Source of the DNA: Rhizobium sp. 18055 | GTDB lineage: Bacteria > Pseudomonadota > Alphaproteobacteria > Rhizobiales > Rhizobiaceae | Assembly (NCBI RefSeq): GCF_902706285.1 | Contig: NZ_CACSKD010000013.1 | Coordinates: 62,001 to 126,000 of the forward strand | DNA: 64,000 nt | Direction of reading: 5' to 3' | Shown: one piece after another, positions 28,034 to 37,522 of the stretch | How positions within the stretch are numbered: the first letter of the stretch is position 1 | How the letters are laid out: the number at the start of each line of letters is the position of its first letter | The notes under the pieces: model-generated | Databases searched by the model: none | The model's input: the letters and a program-made list of their open reading frames with translations, nothing else | Told to the model about the DNA's origin: nothing | Translations under genes and position numbers: made by a program

Positions 28034-31030
28034 ATGGCCAAATCTCCGAAAAAGTCCCCCGTCCCCCATGGTTTCGAGGAAGCTCCCCAATCTGCATTCG
28101 AAGGCGCGCCGCTGGAGGGCAGCGTCTCCGACTGGGTGAAGCAGCTGGAGGCCGATGCGGAAGCATCCGGCGTTGAGACCCAGCGGCAGATCGCCTCGAA
28201 AGCCGGCAAGCACCGCAAGAAGGTGGAGATCGCCGCCTCCAAATCCGCGCGCGGCACCTCGATGGGCGGCTCCACCGACCCGAAGACCCGCGCCGCCGCC
28301 GGCCTCAACCCGGTCTCGGGCATGGACACCACGCTGGAGGAAGCCGCCGAGCTGAAGGCGGGCACCGCGGTCACAGCCACGGTCGAGGCGCTGTCGGCGC
28401 TGATCGAGAGCGGCAATCCGCTGTTCAAGGACGGCAAGATGTGGACGCCGCACCGTCCGGCGCGGCCGCCGAAATCCGAAGGCGGCATCGAGATCCGCAT
28501 GGTCTCCGACTATTCACCGGCCGGTGACCAGCCCGCCGCCATCAAGGACCTCGTCGAGGGGCTGGAGAATGGCGACCGCAGCCAGGTGCTGCTCGGCGTC
28601 ACCGGCTCCGGCAAGACGTTCACCATGGCCAAGGTGATCGAGGCGACGCAGCGCCCGGCCGTCATCCTGGCGCCGAACAAGACGCTGGCCGCCCAGCTCT
28701 ATTCCGAGTTCAAGAACTTCTTCCCCGACAATGCGGTCGAGTATTTCGTCTCCTACTACGATTACTACCAGCCGGAAGCCTATGTGCCGCGCTCCGATAC
28801 CTTCATCGAGAAGGAGAGTTCGATCAACGAGCAGATCGACCGGATGCGCCACTCGGCCACCCGCTCGCTGCTGGAGCGCGACGACTGCATCATCGTCGCC
28901 TCGGTCTCCTGCATCTACGGTATCGGCTCGGTCGAGACCTACACGGCGATGACCTTCCAGATGACCGTCGGCGACCGGCTGGACCAGCGCCAGCTGCTCG
29001 CCGATCTGGTCGCCCAGCAATACAAGCGCCAGGACATCAATTTCGTCCGCGGCTCTTTTCGCGTCCGCGGCGATACCATCGAGCTGTTCCCGGCCCACTT
29101 GGAAGACGCCGCCTGGCGCATCAGCATGTTCGGCGACGAGATCGACAGCATCACCGAGTTCGACCCGCTGACTGGCCAGAAGACCGGCGACCTGAAATCG
29201 GTAAAAATCTACGCCAACAGCCACTATGTCACCCCGCGCCCGACGCTGAACGGCGCCATCAAGTCGATCAAGGAAGAGCTGCGCCTGCGCCTCACCGAGC
29301 TCGAAAAGGCCGGCCGCCTGCTGGAAGCCCAGCGGCTGGAGCAGCGCACCCGCTACGATATCGAGATGCTCGAGGCCACAGGCTCCTGCGCCGGCATCGA
29401 GAACTATTCGCGCTACCTCACCGGCCGCACCCCCGGCGAGCCGCCGCCGACTTTGTTCGAATACATCCCCGACAACGCCCTTTTGTTCATCGACGAAAGC
29501 CACGTCACCGTGCCGCAGATCGGCGGCATGTACCGGGGCGACTTCAGGCGCAAGGCGACGCTGGCCGAATACGGCTTCCGCCTGCCGTCCTGCATGGACA
29601 ACCGGCCGCTGCGCTTCGAGGAATGGGACGCGATGCGCCCGGATACCGTCGCCGTCTCCGCCACCCCGGGCGGCTGGGAAATGGATCAGTCCGGCGGCGT
29701 CTTCGCCGAACAGGTGATCCGCCCGACCGGCCTGATCGACCCGCCGGTCGAAGTCCGCTCGGCCCGCAGCCAGGTCGACGACGTGCTCGGCGAAATCCGC
29801 GAGACCGCCGCCAAGGGCTACCGCACCCTCGTCACCGTGCTGACCAAGCGCATGGCCGAGGACCTGACCGAATATCTGCACGAGCAGGGTGTGCGCGTCC
29901 GCTACATGCACTCGGACATCGACACGCTGGAGCGCATCGAGATCATCCGCGATCTACGCCTCGGCGCCTTCGACGTCCTCGTCGGCATCAACCTTTTGCG
30001 CGAAGGCCTCGACATTCCCGAATGCGGCTTCGTCGCCATCCTCGACGCCGACAAGGAAGGTTTCTTGCGCTCGGAAACGTCCCTTGTTCAGACCATCGGG
30101 CGTGCGGCCAGAAACGTCGACGGCAAGGTCATCCTCTATGCCGACAACATCACCGGCTCGATGAAGAGGGCGATGGAGGAAACCACCCGCCGCCGCGAGC
30201 GGCAGGTGGCCTACAACACCGAGCACGGTATCACCCCGGAATCGGTCAAGGCGAAGATCTCTGACATCCTCGACAGCGTCTACGAGCGCGACCACGTCCG
30301 CGCCGACATCTCCGGCGCCTCGGGCAAGGGCTTCGCGGACGGCGGCAATCTCGTCGGCGGCAACCTGCAGACCCATCTCAACGCGCTGGAGAAATCCATG
30401 CGCGATGCTGCGGCGGATCTGGACTTCGAAAAAGCCGCCCGCCTGCGCGACGAAATCAAACGCCTCAAGGCCACCGAACTCGCCATCATGGACGACCCGA
30501 TGGCCCGCGAGGAATCCAAGGCGATGGAAGGCATCAAGCGCAACGCCAAGGCGACAAAGGAATCCCTCAAGCCGGCGGCAACCGCCAAAGACTCCCTCCC
30601 CCCTGTGGGGAGGGTTGGGGAGGGGAAAACCACGACTTCGGAGCCCACCTCCCTCTTCGCCAAACCCGACCTCGACAACATGGGCCCCGGCACAGACACC
30701 GCCATTCCGTCACGGGCGCCGCTGTTCCGCCGCAACGACCTCGACGAAATGACCGTCGGCCGCACCGAAAAACCGCTGACCGGCGCCCTGCCCGACAAGC
30801 CGGATGCAGCCAAGAGCAGCAAGCGCTTCTCGCCGCTGCTCGACGGCCAGCCGGAGATCGGCGAAGGGGTCCCCGTCAGCGACGACGCAAGGAGGAGCTT
30901 AAGGACGGGGCAGGCAGACGACCCGCGCCCGCTGGTTCGCGGCAAGGCAGGCGTCGGCAGCTACGAGGATGCCGGTGACGTGAAGCGGCAGAAGCGCACC
31001 AAGGGCAAGACCGGGCGGCCGGGGCGGTAG
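28034..31030 (+). CDS. uvrB: Excinuclease ABC subunit UvrB
   Basis: 998 aa from the ATG at 28034 (MAKSPKKSP). The enzyme loads onto damaged DNA with UvrA and recruits UvrC for nucleotide excision repair. Walker [14 protein letters not shown] starts near residue 188, the beta-hairpin [12 protein letters not shown] follows, and helicase motif VI is QTIGRAARN. The UvrC-binding UVR motif [17 protein letters not shown] lies near 795. Compared with the 673-aa E. coli protein there are about 150 extra N-terminal and 180 extra C-terminal residues, common in rhizobia. Two repeat-like segments are inserted in frame in the C-terminal tail, and the gene's last 114 bp recur at 31694. Confidence 0.97.
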   Translation: MAKSPKKSPVPHGFEEAPQSAFEGAPLEGSVSDWVKQLEADAEASGVETQRQIASKAGKHRKKVEIAASKSARGTSMGGSTDPKTRAAAGLNPVSGMDTTLEEAAELKAGTAVTATVEALSALIESGNPLFKDGKMWTPHRPARPPKSEGGIEIRMVSDYSPAGDQPAAIKDLVEGLENGDRSQVLLGVTGSGKTFTMAKVIEATQRPAVILAPNKTLAAQLYSEFKNFFPDNAVEYFVSYYDYYQPEAYVPRSDTFIEKESSINEQIDRMRHSATRSLLERDDCIIVASVSCIYGIGSVETYTAMTFQMTVGDRLDQRQLLADLVAQQYKRQDINFVRGSFRVRGDTIELFPAHLEDAAWRISMFGDEIDSITEFDPLTGQKTGDLKSVKIYANSHYVTPRPTLNGAIKSIKEELRLRLTELEKAGRLLEAQRLEQRTRYDIEMLEATGSCAGIENYSRYLTGRTPGEPPPTLFEYIPDNALLFIDESHVTVPQIGGMYRGDFRRKATLAEYGFRLPSCMDNRPLRFEEWDAMRPDTVAVSATPGGWEMDQSGGVFAEQVIRPTGLIDPPVEVRSARSQVDDVLGEIRETAAKGYRTLVTVLTKRMAEDLTEYLHEQGVRVRYMHSDIDTLERIEIIRDLRLGAFDVLVGINLLREGLDIPECGFVAILDADKEGFLRSETSLVQTIGRAARNVDGKVILYADNITGSMKRAMEETTRRRERQVAYNTEHGITPESVKAKISDILDSVYERDHVRADISGASGKGFADGGNLVGGNLQTHLNALEKSMRDAAADLDFEKAARLRDEIKRLKATELAIMDDPMAREESKAMEGIKRNAKATKESLKPAATAKDSLPPVGRVGEGKTTTSEPTSLFAKPDLDNMGPGTDTAIPSRAPLFRRNDLDEMTVGRTEKPLTGALPDKPDAAKSSKRFSPLLDGQPEIGEGVPVSDDARRSLRTGQADDPRPLVRGKAGVGSYEDAGDVKRQKRTKGKTGRPGR
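30594..30614. repeat. Palindromic repeat inserted in uvrB reading frame
   Basis: Arms CCCTCCCC and GGGGAGGG with a 5-nt loop, followed by TTGGGGAGGGGA. It encodes [10 protein letters not shown] in frame within the C-terminal tail of UvrB. The sequence is typical of short palindromic elements scattered in rhizobial genomes (from general knowledge), here tolerated inside a gene. Confidence 0.7.
30868..30916. repeat. In-frame insertion near the uvrB 3' end
   Basis: 49 nt present between GGCGAAGG and GACGACCCG in uvrB; the second copy of this region has only 4 nt there. The net gain is 45 nt, or 15 codons. The segment carries CCCCGTC and GACGGGG inverted arms, so it may itself be a small mobile palindrome. 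Confidence 0.7.
30917..31030 (+). repeat. Direct repeat of uvrB 3' end, copy 1
   Basis: The last 114 bp of uvrB, including the stop (TAG). It matches 31694-31807 with about four differences, one of them turning TAG into TAA. The two copies bracket the toxin-antitoxin pair. Confidence 0.92.
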
Positions 31031-31096
31031 GCGGGGCAAACGCCAACTTGACGCCAACGGCGAAACTTCCATAATCGCCTGAACCGGAGGTTCTCT

Positions 31097-31342
31097 ATGA
31101 ACGCGATTACCGTCCATCTTCCTGACGAAACCGTCGCTCGGCTTGCTCGCTTGGCCGACAGGCTGTCAAAGCCGGCCGACGACGTCGCGGCCGATGCCAT
31201 TGAGGATTTCCTTGCCCGTGAGGAATGGCAAATGGCCGAAATAGAGGCCGGTCTTGCCGAAGCCGATCGGGGAGAATTTGCACCTGCCGACGAGGTGAAT
31301 GCGGTTTTCGCCAGCTATGGCGTGACGACACGCGGCGCTTGA
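31097..31342 (+). CDS. Ribbon-helix-helix antitoxin (ParD/CopG-like)
   Basis: 81 aa. The N-terminal beta strand ITVHLPDETVARLARLAD and following helix give the RHH DNA-binding fold, and the acidic C-terminal part should wrap the toxin. The start at 31097 has GGAGG 9 nt upstream. The stop overlaps the toxin start by one base (TGATG), so the genes are coupled. As in ParDE systems it would neutralise the toxin and repress the operon. Confidence 0.88.
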   Translation: MNAITVHLPDETVARLARLADRLSKPADDVAADAIEDFLAREEWQMAEIEAGLAEADRGEFAPADEVNAVFASYGVTTRGA

Positions 31343-31629
31343 TGCCGCCGATCCGCTATACAAGGCGGGCGCTCCGCAGTCTGCGGCACATCGGGGAATG
31401 GATCGGCCGGGACAATCCGACGGCTGCTCGGGGCGTACTTGTTCGACTTGCGGCGGCCATTGATCTCCTGTGTGATCAGCCTGACATGGGACGTCCCGGC
31501 CGTATCAAGGGCACGCGGGAACTGGCGCTGGCGGATATTCCGTACATTGTGGCTTATCGGCTCAACGCCAGACACGTCGAGATCATCGCCGTTTTCCATG
31601 CGGCGCAACGATGGCCGGACAGGATGTAG
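31342..31629 (+). CDS. ParE/RelE-superfamily toxin
   Basis: 95 aa from the ATG at 31342, inside the antitoxin stop. It has the ParE-type core: basic N-terminal helices (RYTRRALRSLRHIGEWIG), DMGRPGRIKGTRELALADIP, IVAYRLNARHVEII and a final VFHAAQRWP. ParE members poison gyrase while RelE members cut mRNA; the HAAQRWP end favours ParE. It pairs with the upstream RHH antitoxin, and the module sits between two copies of the uvrB 3' end. Confidence 0.88.
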   Translation: MPPIRYTRRALRSLRHIGEWIGRDNPTAARGVLVRLAAAIDLLCDQPDMGRPGRIKGTRELALADIPYIVAYRLNARHVEIIAVFHAAQRWPDRM

Positions 31630-31639
31630 GCCCAAGGGC

Positions 31640-31807
31640 ACCAGACGCTTCTCGCCACGGCTCGGCGGCCAGCCTGACATCGGCGAAGGCCGCGACGACC
31701 CGCGCCCGCTGGTCCGCGGCAAGGCGGGCGTCGGAAGCTACGAGGATGCCGGTGACGTGAAGCGGCAGAAGCGCACCAAGGGCAAGACCGGGCGGCCGGG
31801 GCGGTAA
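31640..31807 (+). pseudogene. Degenerate second copy of uvrB 3' end
   Basis: Reads RRFSPRLGGQPDIGEG then [14 protein letters not shown] to the end GKTGRPGR and stop, matching the C-terminus of UvrB. The last 114 bp are about 96% identical to the intact gene, while the first 50 bp are nearer 84%. It has no start or upstream helicase part, so it is a remnant. It probably marks a duplication or the old gene end before the toxin-antitoxin genes arrived. Confidence 0.88.
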
Positions 31808-31846
31808 TACGTTAATATTAAATCGGCAAGAATAAAACATAATCCG

Positions 31847-32725
31847 CTAAAGTGAATTTTCTACTTTCATGCTTGCGTAAATCTCATTGCGTCTCTTAGC
31901 CATTTGCGTCGAAAGCTCTGTTATCAAGGCAGGTAATTTCGCGTGATCACCTCCTGAATAATAAGTGATTGACACGAGTTTCCTGAGTCGCTTGTTGATC
32001 TCCATTACTTTCTCAGACTTGCCTTCTGGGACAAAAATGTAATGCGACCGCGACTTACCGTACTTAAAAGAATACTCTTCCATCAATGATATTATTGCGG
32101 GATCATCCATCGAAAAGCCCACGAACAAAAATGTATAGTTAAGGAGAAGACTGTCGATAAAATCTGTATATATGGGGTTTGCAAAGGCAGATTTTATGTA
32201 CTGCGAACGCGAAAAAACGACATTATCCGCATCATCGGTGCTGCCATGTATTTTTATTATATATCGTCGAGAGTAATCCTTCAAAGCTGAGAAAGCCCTG
32301 TCTGGAATTCCTGTCAAAACAATAGGATAGTGAGTTGACGTGCCGAACTTATTCTCCCACGCAGCCTCCAAAAGCTTATCGAAATTTGTGGTGAGAACAA
32401 TTCTCTGATCGAGCGATATTAACGCCTTATGCAGCTGAGAAGGTTCAGCTGCTTGACCGTACTCCGCCATAATCAAGCGCGGCCAATTATCAGCATGTAT
32501 TCCTTGCAGCATCTCACAAGCAAGAAGATAGTCACGCTCATCGATCATCTTGTTAATATCTACGGCGACAGCAGATTCTATACCATCACATGCATCTCTC
32601 AGAAAAGTGTGCCATCCCTTCATCCGCTGGCCTGCGCGCGTCAACGCACTTGACGAGACGCCCGCACCCAAAAAAAGCACGACCTTCTGCCTAGCAAGAT
32701 CATCAACGAGATCAATATTGAACAT
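31847..32725 (-). CDS. SIR2-like NAD-binding domain protein
   Basis: 292 aa. NAD-binding motif LFLGAGVSS at about 17-25, TTNFD at 112-116, catalytic-type His in IKIHGS (His160), and FVGFSMDDPAI near 201-211: the order of the SIR2_2 family. It lacks the paired CxxC zinc site of protein deacetylases. Related SIR2 domains in bacterial immune systems deplete NAD+ during phage infection (established for Thoeris, DSR, pAgo-linked and others). The gene starts 3 nt after the ParA-like gene ends, so they form an operon. Base composition is much AT-richer than uvrB or cspA, consistent with transfer. Confidence 0.85.
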   Translation of the reverse strand: MFNIDLVDDLARQKVVLFLGAGVSSSALTRAGQRMKGWHTFLRDACDGIESAVAVDINKMIDERDYLLACEMLQGIHADNWPRLIMAEYGQAAEPSQLHKALISLDQRIVLTTNFDKLLEAAWENKFGTSTHYPIVLTGIPDRAFSALKDYSRRYIIKIHGSTDDADNVVFSRSQYIKSAFANPIYTDFIDSLLLNYTFLFVGFSMDDPAIISLMEEYSFKYGKSRSHYIFVPEGKSEKVMEINKRLRKLVSITYYSGGDHAKLPALITELSTQMAKRRNEIYASMKVENSL

Positions 32726-32728
32726 GCT

Positions 32729-33835
32729 CTATGCTGCAACAAGGTTTCGAAGAAAATTCGTGGCGATATCCCGATAGAGCTCTCTCGCTTGCTTGCGTAG
32801 CTGAATATAGCTTCCACCAGCAGCTACGTTGAACAGCGGCGTATTTTGACTTTGCGACATTGGAGCCAGGCTACCCAGATGTCGAATTTCGCCGAGATGT
32901 GGATCAATTCGACCGTCATCATAAAAAGAAGCTAAACTCTTCTTTATCTCTGCAGGGATGTTCTTGTTTATTTCTTGATACGCTAGGACGATCTTCTTAA
33001 CTGATCCACCAACATCGCCATTTTCAACGAATCCGCTTTTGCTCGCAGCTGCTCCACGCTCTTTGTGCTGTTGCGTAACATAACCCAAAAATTTCAACTT
33101 CTCCCGACGCTCCACATCGGGCAATTCACTTGGGTCTTCTGCAATACCTAGTCCCGACTTGAGCTCTCGCTGCCACACAGCCACAGTTTGACCAATGTTA
33201 CGTATTGCCCAGATCGAGAATATATCGATTGCCATTGGCACCACAAAAAAATCTACAGCCAATAGTATTGACCGGTTTATGGCACCCAGCGACGGCCCCA
33301 TATCAAAAAGTACAAAATCATACTTTAGCTTGTTTGCTTTGCTCAAAAGGTCCAAAAATACAAATGTCGTTTGCAAACCTCTCATGCCGCCGGCCTTAGC
33401 ATCCCGCCAATCTTGAGCGAGCAAGTCCTCTTGCAAAGCAAGCCGAGGATCTCCGATAACTAAATCAAATCCGAATTTTTCAGGCTTAACGACCGGTATC
33501 TCAGAACTATAACCTTTTCCAAGCGCAAGGGGTCGGATAATGCTATAAACAGATGCTGGGTCAGCACTCGAATATATCTCAAGAGACTTTTCTTCTCCCA
33601 AAGCGTATTGAGTTAGATTACATTGTGGATCGCAGTCCACTAAGAGTACTTTAGCTCCAAAATCCAAGGCAAGTTGAGCGCCGAGATTGGCGACGAGAGT
33701 TGTCTTCCCGACACCTCCTTTGTTATTGAAAAAGCAAATTGCTTTAGAGCCGCCAGCCTTGGCCTCGTTGAAAACGTTAGTCTGGTCCATAGTAAGTGGT
33801 AATCCGGTTGCGACGCGCCGCTGCCCCTTAGCCAT
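32729..33835 (-). CDS. ParA/MinD-family ATPase
   Basis: 368 aa from the ATG at 33835, where AAGGGG lies about 8 nt upstream; the frame is open to 33913. Deviant Walker A NNKGGVGKTTLVANLG at 37-52, LLVDCDPQCNLTQYALG at 64-80, and a switch region YDFVLFDMGPSLGAINRS. The family makes ATP-dependent dimers that position DNA or protein cargo. No parB or parS-like gene is adjacent; instead a SIR2-like gene follows by 3 nt. A chromosomal or plasmid partition role therefore seems unlikely, and a defence-linked role is inference. Confidence 0.88.
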   Translation of the reverse strand: MAKGQRRVATGLPLTMDQTNVFNEAKAGGSKAICFFNNKGGVGKTTLVANLGAQLALDFGAKVLLVDCDPQCNLTQYALGEEKSLEIYSSADPASVYSIIRPLALGKGYSSEIPVVKPEKFGFDLVIGDPRLALQEDLLAQDWRDAKAGGMRGLQTTFVFLDLLSKANKLKYDFVLFDMGPSLGAINRSILLAVDFFVVPMAIDIFSIWAIRNIGQTVAVWQRELKSGLGIAEDPSELPDVERREKLKFLGYVTQQHKERGAAASKSGFVENGDVGGSVKKIVLAYQEINKNIPAEIKKSLASFYDDGRIDPHLGEIRHLGSLAPMSQSQNTPLFNVAAGGSYIQLRKQARELYRDIATNFLRNLVAA

Positions 33836-34055
33836 CCTCAAAATCCCCTTCAAATTTCTCGTTATTGCTGCATTTATAATCGATACAATCAATACGGAAT
33901 TGCGTCTATCCACAGCTACTTCTGGAGGAAGAATTTAACAACTTCAAGAGGATGGCGCGATTGTCATCGGGTTGACTGCAGCCGCCCCGCCCGCGTTAAA
34001 CTTGCGGCAACGCCTGCATGGCATATCTCAATCGACGACGCGGAAGAGGAAACAC

Positions 34056-34280
34056 ATGGCACTGGTCGGCTTCAGGAACACCCACAATCACACCATCTAC
34101 ATCAACCCGGCGCAGGTGCTCTACGTCTCGACCTTCGAGGAAGACGTCACCGTCATCGCCTATGCCGTCACCGATGCCTCCGGCAAGCCGGTCGTCTCCT
34201 ATGTCCGCGGTAGCGCCGACATGGTGCAGCACAAGCTCTCCGGCGGAGCCACGGCCGCCGCCGCCCGCCAGGCCGGCTGA
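34056..34280 (+). CDS. Small conserved hypothetical protein
   Basis: 74 aa from the ATG at 34056 (GAGGA 7 nt upstream). Begins MALVGFRNTHNHTIYINPAQ and continues with beta-rich sequence VLYVSTFEEDVTVIAYAVTD. GC-rich like the core genome, so it lies outside the AT-rich island. Fold or function is not recognised. Confidence 0.6.
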   Translation: MALVGFRNTHNHTIYINPAQVLYVSTFEEDVTVIAYAVTDASGKPVVSYVRGSADMVQHKLSGGATAAAARQAG

Positions 34281-34726
34281 GGGGCCGGTTGAGGGGCTGG
34301 CCAAAGGGGCTGGGTCGCTGCCTCGCTGGTTGGCTATCGAGCCGTTCTTTTGCGGCACGCAATCCCGATCTGGCACGGTTGCAGGCGGCGGCAGCTACCA
34401 TTCGTCAAGTGCTTGAATCCTTGGCTATTCCGCGGTTGTGGCCGCGAATGCAGCAATAATCGCGCTTGCATTTCGCTCCGTTTACTGGCACCAATCTTGT
34501 ACTCGGGCATTTGCATGCCGGTGACTGGACTGATGTGGCTAAGCCTTCCGGTCGGAAGGTGTCGTGGGGGGACCTCACGTGCGTAGACGTTCTTTCCCCG
34601 TTCGTGAACTACTCGACTGACCTTTCGCGCGCTGAGTTAAGATGAGGGGGCGCGACGGTGAAAGCCGTTCATTTCCTTTTGGGGGGGTGGATATCAGACA
34701 GACGACAGGGAAAAGGACCTATCCCA
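34281..34726. other. Long region upstream of cspA, no gene
   Basis: 446 bases with no supported gene. It ends in the cspA leader, where cold-shock genes often carry a long structured 5' untranslated region; no specific RNA motif can be named here. An imperfect GC hairpin lies near 34427-34450. Confidence 0.5.
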
Positions 34727-34939
34727 ATGGCCACCAAAGGCATCGTAAAATTCTTCAACCAGGACAAGGGTTTTGGTTTCATCACGCCTGACGGCGGCGC
34801 GAAGGACGTGTTCGTCCACATCTCCGCCCTCCAGGCATCCGGCATCCAGTCGCTCCGCGAAGGCCAGCAGGTAACCTTCGACACCGAGCCGGATCGCATG
34901 GGCAAGGGCCCGAAGGCCGTCAACATCTCGGCCAACTAA
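34727..34939 (+). CDS. cspA: Cold-shock protein CspA
   Basis: 70 aa, the standard size. RNP1 KGFGFIT and RNP2 DVFVHIS RNA-binding motifs are intact. An AAGGA sits about 9 nt before the ATG at 34727. Acts as an RNA chaperone, usually induced by cold or in stationary phase. A strong terminator follows at 34968. Confidence 0.95.
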   Translation: MATKGIVKFFNQDKGFGFITPDGGAKDVFVHISALQASGIQSLREGQQVTFDTEPDRMGKGPKAVNISAN

Positions 34940-34967
34940 TTCAGTTTCTGCCCTCGGCAGAGATGCG

Positions 34968-34996
34968 AACGGCGCTCTAGACGGGCGCCGTTTTTT
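34968..34996 (+). terminator. Rho-independent terminator of cspA
   Basis: Perfect 8-bp stem AACGGCGC/GCGCCGTT with a 9-nt loop, closed by a run of six T. It begins 28 nt after the cspA stop. Confidence 0.9.
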
Positions 34997-35029
34997 GTTT
35001 GTGGCGTGGTGGAGCTTGCGGAAAGCCCC

Positions 35030-36085
35030 TCAGGCCCCGACCGCCTCCTGCACCGTAGTAATATCTCCCGCGGAAAAATCCACCACCGCAAACGCCGCCG
35101 CAATCACCTCCGGCCCGGCGCCCGGCTTCACCGCATCGGTCGACAGCACCTGCCGGTAGCGCCGCGCGCCCGGCAGTCCGGTGAACAGCCCGACCATATG
35201 CCGCGCCACCTGCTGCAGCCGCCCGCCGGCCGCGATGTGGCGCGCGGCATAGTCCATCATCCGATCGCGCAACCCGTCCCAATCCGCCTCGCTCTGCGCC
35301 TCACCGAAGAACCGGTGATCGACATCGGCGAGCACGCCGGCATTCTGGTAAGCGGCACGCCCGAGCATGACACCGTCGACGTGGCGCAGATGTTCCGCCG
35401 CCTGGTCCAGCGTCTGGATGCCGCCATTGATGCCGATGAACACGTCGGGCCGCGCCTGCTTCATCCGGTAGACGATCTCGTAGTCGAGCGGCGGGATCTC
35501 GCGGTTCTCCTTCGGCGACAGTCCCTTCAGCCAGGCCTTGCGCGCATGAATCCAGATCGCATCGGCCCCGGCATCGAGCACCCGGTCGAGCAACTCGGGC
35601 AAGGCCAGCTCAGGCTCCTGCTCGTCCACCCCGATCCGGCACTTGACGGTAACAGGCAGGGAGGTCACCGCCTTCATCGCCGCAACACACGCCGCCACCG
35701 TCTCCGGCGTCAGCATCAGGCAGACACCAAACGTTCCCGACTGCACCCTGTCGGAGGGGCAGCCGACATTGAGGTTGATCTCGTCGTAGCCATAGGGCGC
35801 GGCGATCTCCACCGCCTTCACCAGTTTGTCCGGGTCCGAGCCGCCAAGCTGCAGCGCCACCGGATGCTCGGCGGTATCGAACGACAGCAACCGCTCGCGC
35901 GGCCCATGGATAATCGCATCGGCCACCACCATTTCGGTGTAGAGCAGCGCATGCTGGCTGATCTGCCGGTGGAAGTACCGACAATGGCGATCGGTCCAGT
36001 CGATCATCGGCGCGACCGCGAACACGGGTCGGCCGGTTTTCAGCGCCTCGGTGTATAAGTGAGATCTGGTCATGTCGGCGCTCAT
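35030..36085 (-). CDS. dusA: tRNA-dihydrouridine(20/20a) synthase DusA
   Basis: 351 aa. FMN-dependent TIM barrel reducing uridine in the tRNA D-loop. Visible: FAVAPMIDWTDRHCRYFHRQ at the N-terminus, LNVGCPSDRVQSGTFGVCLM with the catalytic Cys, and IGINGGIQT for the FMN phosphate. The combination of WTDRHCR and the Cys loop is the DusA subgroup. A start at MTRSHL (36073) is also possible. It is transcribed toward cspA. Confidence 0.95.
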   Translation of the reverse strand: MSADMTRSHLYTEALKTGRPVFAVAPMIDWTDRHCRYFHRQISQHALLYTEMVVADAIIHGPRERLLSFDTAEHPVALQLGGSDPDKLVKAVEIAAPYGYDEINLNVGCPSDRVQSGTFGVCLMLTPETVAACVAAMKAVTSLPVTVKCRIGVDEQEPELALPELLDRVLDAGADAIWIHARKAWLKGLSPKENREIPPLDYEIVYRMKQARPDVFIGINGGIQTLDQAAEHLRHVDGVMLGRAAYQNAGVLADVDHRFFGEAQSEADWDGLRDRMMDYAARHIAAGGRLQQVARHMVGLFTGLPGARRYRQVLSTDAVKPGAGPEVIAAAFAVVDFSAGDITTVQEAVGA

Positions 36086-36253
36086 AGCGCAATGCGCGGA
36101 AAAACGCCAGTTTCGAAGGCGCAGGGCAGCAATGCCGGATTGGTGCCCGAAGCAGAGGGCGGAAACACCGCGCCAGCACCGAACGGCGCTTTCCCCGCCT
36201 CGCCGTTTGCGGCTAAGATGGCCGGACTCACGGAAACAGCAAGAGCATCATAT

Positions 36254-36955
36254 ATGTCCGCCCTAACCACTGCCACCGTCATCCCCCTTCCCACACCTGT
36301 CCTCCTGCCTGTCGAAGGCACGGCCGATCGGTTTCCCGTGCGCCGCGTCTATTGCGTCGGCCGCAACTATGCCGACCACGCCATCGAGATGGGGCATGAC
36401 CCGAGCCGCGAGGCGCCGTTCTTCTTCCAGAAGAACGCTGATAACCTTCTGGCCGACGGCAAGGACTTCCCCTACCCGCCGCTTTCGAACGACGTGCATT
36501 TCGAAGTCGAATGCGTGCTGGCGCTGAAATCGGGCGGCCAGGACATCGCGCTCGAAAATGCGCTGGACTGCGTCTACGGTTATGCCGTCGGCATCGATTT
36601 CACTCGCCGCGACCTGCAGGCCGACGCCAAGAAGCTCGGCCGCCCGTGGGAACTGGCAAAGGCGTTCGAATATTCCGCCCCGGTCTCCTCGATCGTACCG
36701 GCGGACAAGCTTGGCCACCCCACATCGGGCGGCATCTGGCTGGAGCTCAACGGCAAGCGCGTCCAGGATGGCGATCTCAACCAGATGATCTGGAAGGTGC
36801 CTGAAATCATCGCCGAACTATCGAAGCTGTTCATCCTCGCGCCCGGCGATGTGATCATGACCGGCACACCGGCCGGCGTCGGTGCTGTCAAGCGCGGCGA
36901 TCATATCGATTGTGGCATCGATGGCGTCGCCAAGCTGTCGATCAACGTCGCCTGA
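36254..36955 (+). CDS. Fumarylacetoacetate hydrolase family protein
   Basis: 233 aa from the ATG at 36254; the in-frame stretch back to 36059 lacks family similarity. Core motifs are VYCVGRNYADHAIEMG, FFFQKNADNL, the metal ligands in HFEVECVLAL, GIDFTRRDLQ, and TGTPAGVGAVKRGD. The family hydrolyses or decarboxylates 1,3-diketo acids such as acylpyruvates and oxaloacetate; the true substrate is unknown. The gamma-carbonic anhydrase gene follows 36 nt later. Confidence 0.92.
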   Translation: MSALTTATVIPLPTPVLLPVEGTADRFPVRRVYCVGRNYADHAIEMGHDPSREAPFFFQKNADNLLADGKDFPYPPLSNDVHFEVECVLALKSGGQDIALENALDCVYGYAVGIDFTRRDLQADAKKLGRPWELAKAFEYSAPVSSIVPADKLGHPTSGGIWLELNGKRVQDGDLNQMIWKVPEIIAELSKLFILAPGDVIMTGTPAGVGAVKRGDHIDCGIDGVAKLSINVA

Positions 36956-36991
36956 GGGTAGCCAAGGGTTGGGATGAAACGGGAGAACACC

Positions 36992-37522
36992 ATGCCGATC
37001 TACGCCCTTGGTGGCCACGCACCCGATCTGCCTGCATCCGGCACCTACTGGATCGCGCCGGATGCGCATGTGATCGGCAAGGTCGTGCTCGGCGCCGATG
37101 TCGGCATCTGGTTCGGATCTGTGCTGCGCGGCGACAATGAAGCGATCACCGTCGGCAAGGCGTCGAACATCCAGGAAGGCGCCATGCTGCACACCGATCC
37201 CGGTCACCCGGTCATAATCGGCGAAGGCTGCACCATCGGCCACCACGCCATCGTCCACGGCTGCAGCATCGGCAACAACTCGCTGGTCGGCATGGGCGCC
37301 ACCATCCTCAACGGCGCAAAAATCGGCAACAACTGCCTGGTGGGCGCCAACGCGCTAGTCACCGAAGGCAAGCAATTTCCCGACAATTCGCTGATCGTCG
37401 GCTCGCCGGCCCGCGTCGTCAGGACGCTGGATGATCAGGCAATCGAAGGGCTGAAACGGTCGGCGGCAAACTACGTCGCCAACTGGCAGCGTTTTGCCCG
37501 TGATCTCAAGCGGCTGGATTGA
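36992..37522 (+). CDS. Gamma-carbonic anhydrase family protein
   Basis: 176 aa from the ATG at 36992 (GGGAG 7 nt upstream). Left-handed beta-helix of hexapeptide repeats: [20 protein letters not shown] and repeated Ile/Val-Gly steps. Metal-type His residues lie in HTDPGHP and GHHAIVHG. These trimeric proteins (YrdA/PaaY type) include carbonic anhydrases and CoA thioesterases. It may share a transcript with the FAH-family gene. Confidence 0.92.
   Translation: MPIYALGGHAPDLPASGTYWIAPDAHVIGKVVLGADVGIWFGSVLRGDNEAITVGKASNIQEGAMLHTDPGHPVIIGEGCTIGHHAIVHGCSIGNNSLVGMGATILNGAKIGNNCLVGANALVTEGKQFPDNSLIVGSPARVVRTLDDQAIEGLKRSAANYVANWQRFARDLKRLD

Noticed and set aside
31847-32725. SIR2-like protein as a classical sirtuin deacetylase
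   Set aside because: No paired CxxC zinc site, and the motif order fits the SIR2_2 group instead.
31031-33960. Prophage or integrative element
   Set aside because: No integrase, structural, replication or transposase gene was seen in this short island; only an unexplained duplication remains.
36059-36253. N-terminal extension of the FAH-family protein
   Set aside because: Residues are low-complexity and unlike the family, which begins close to the ATG at 36254.
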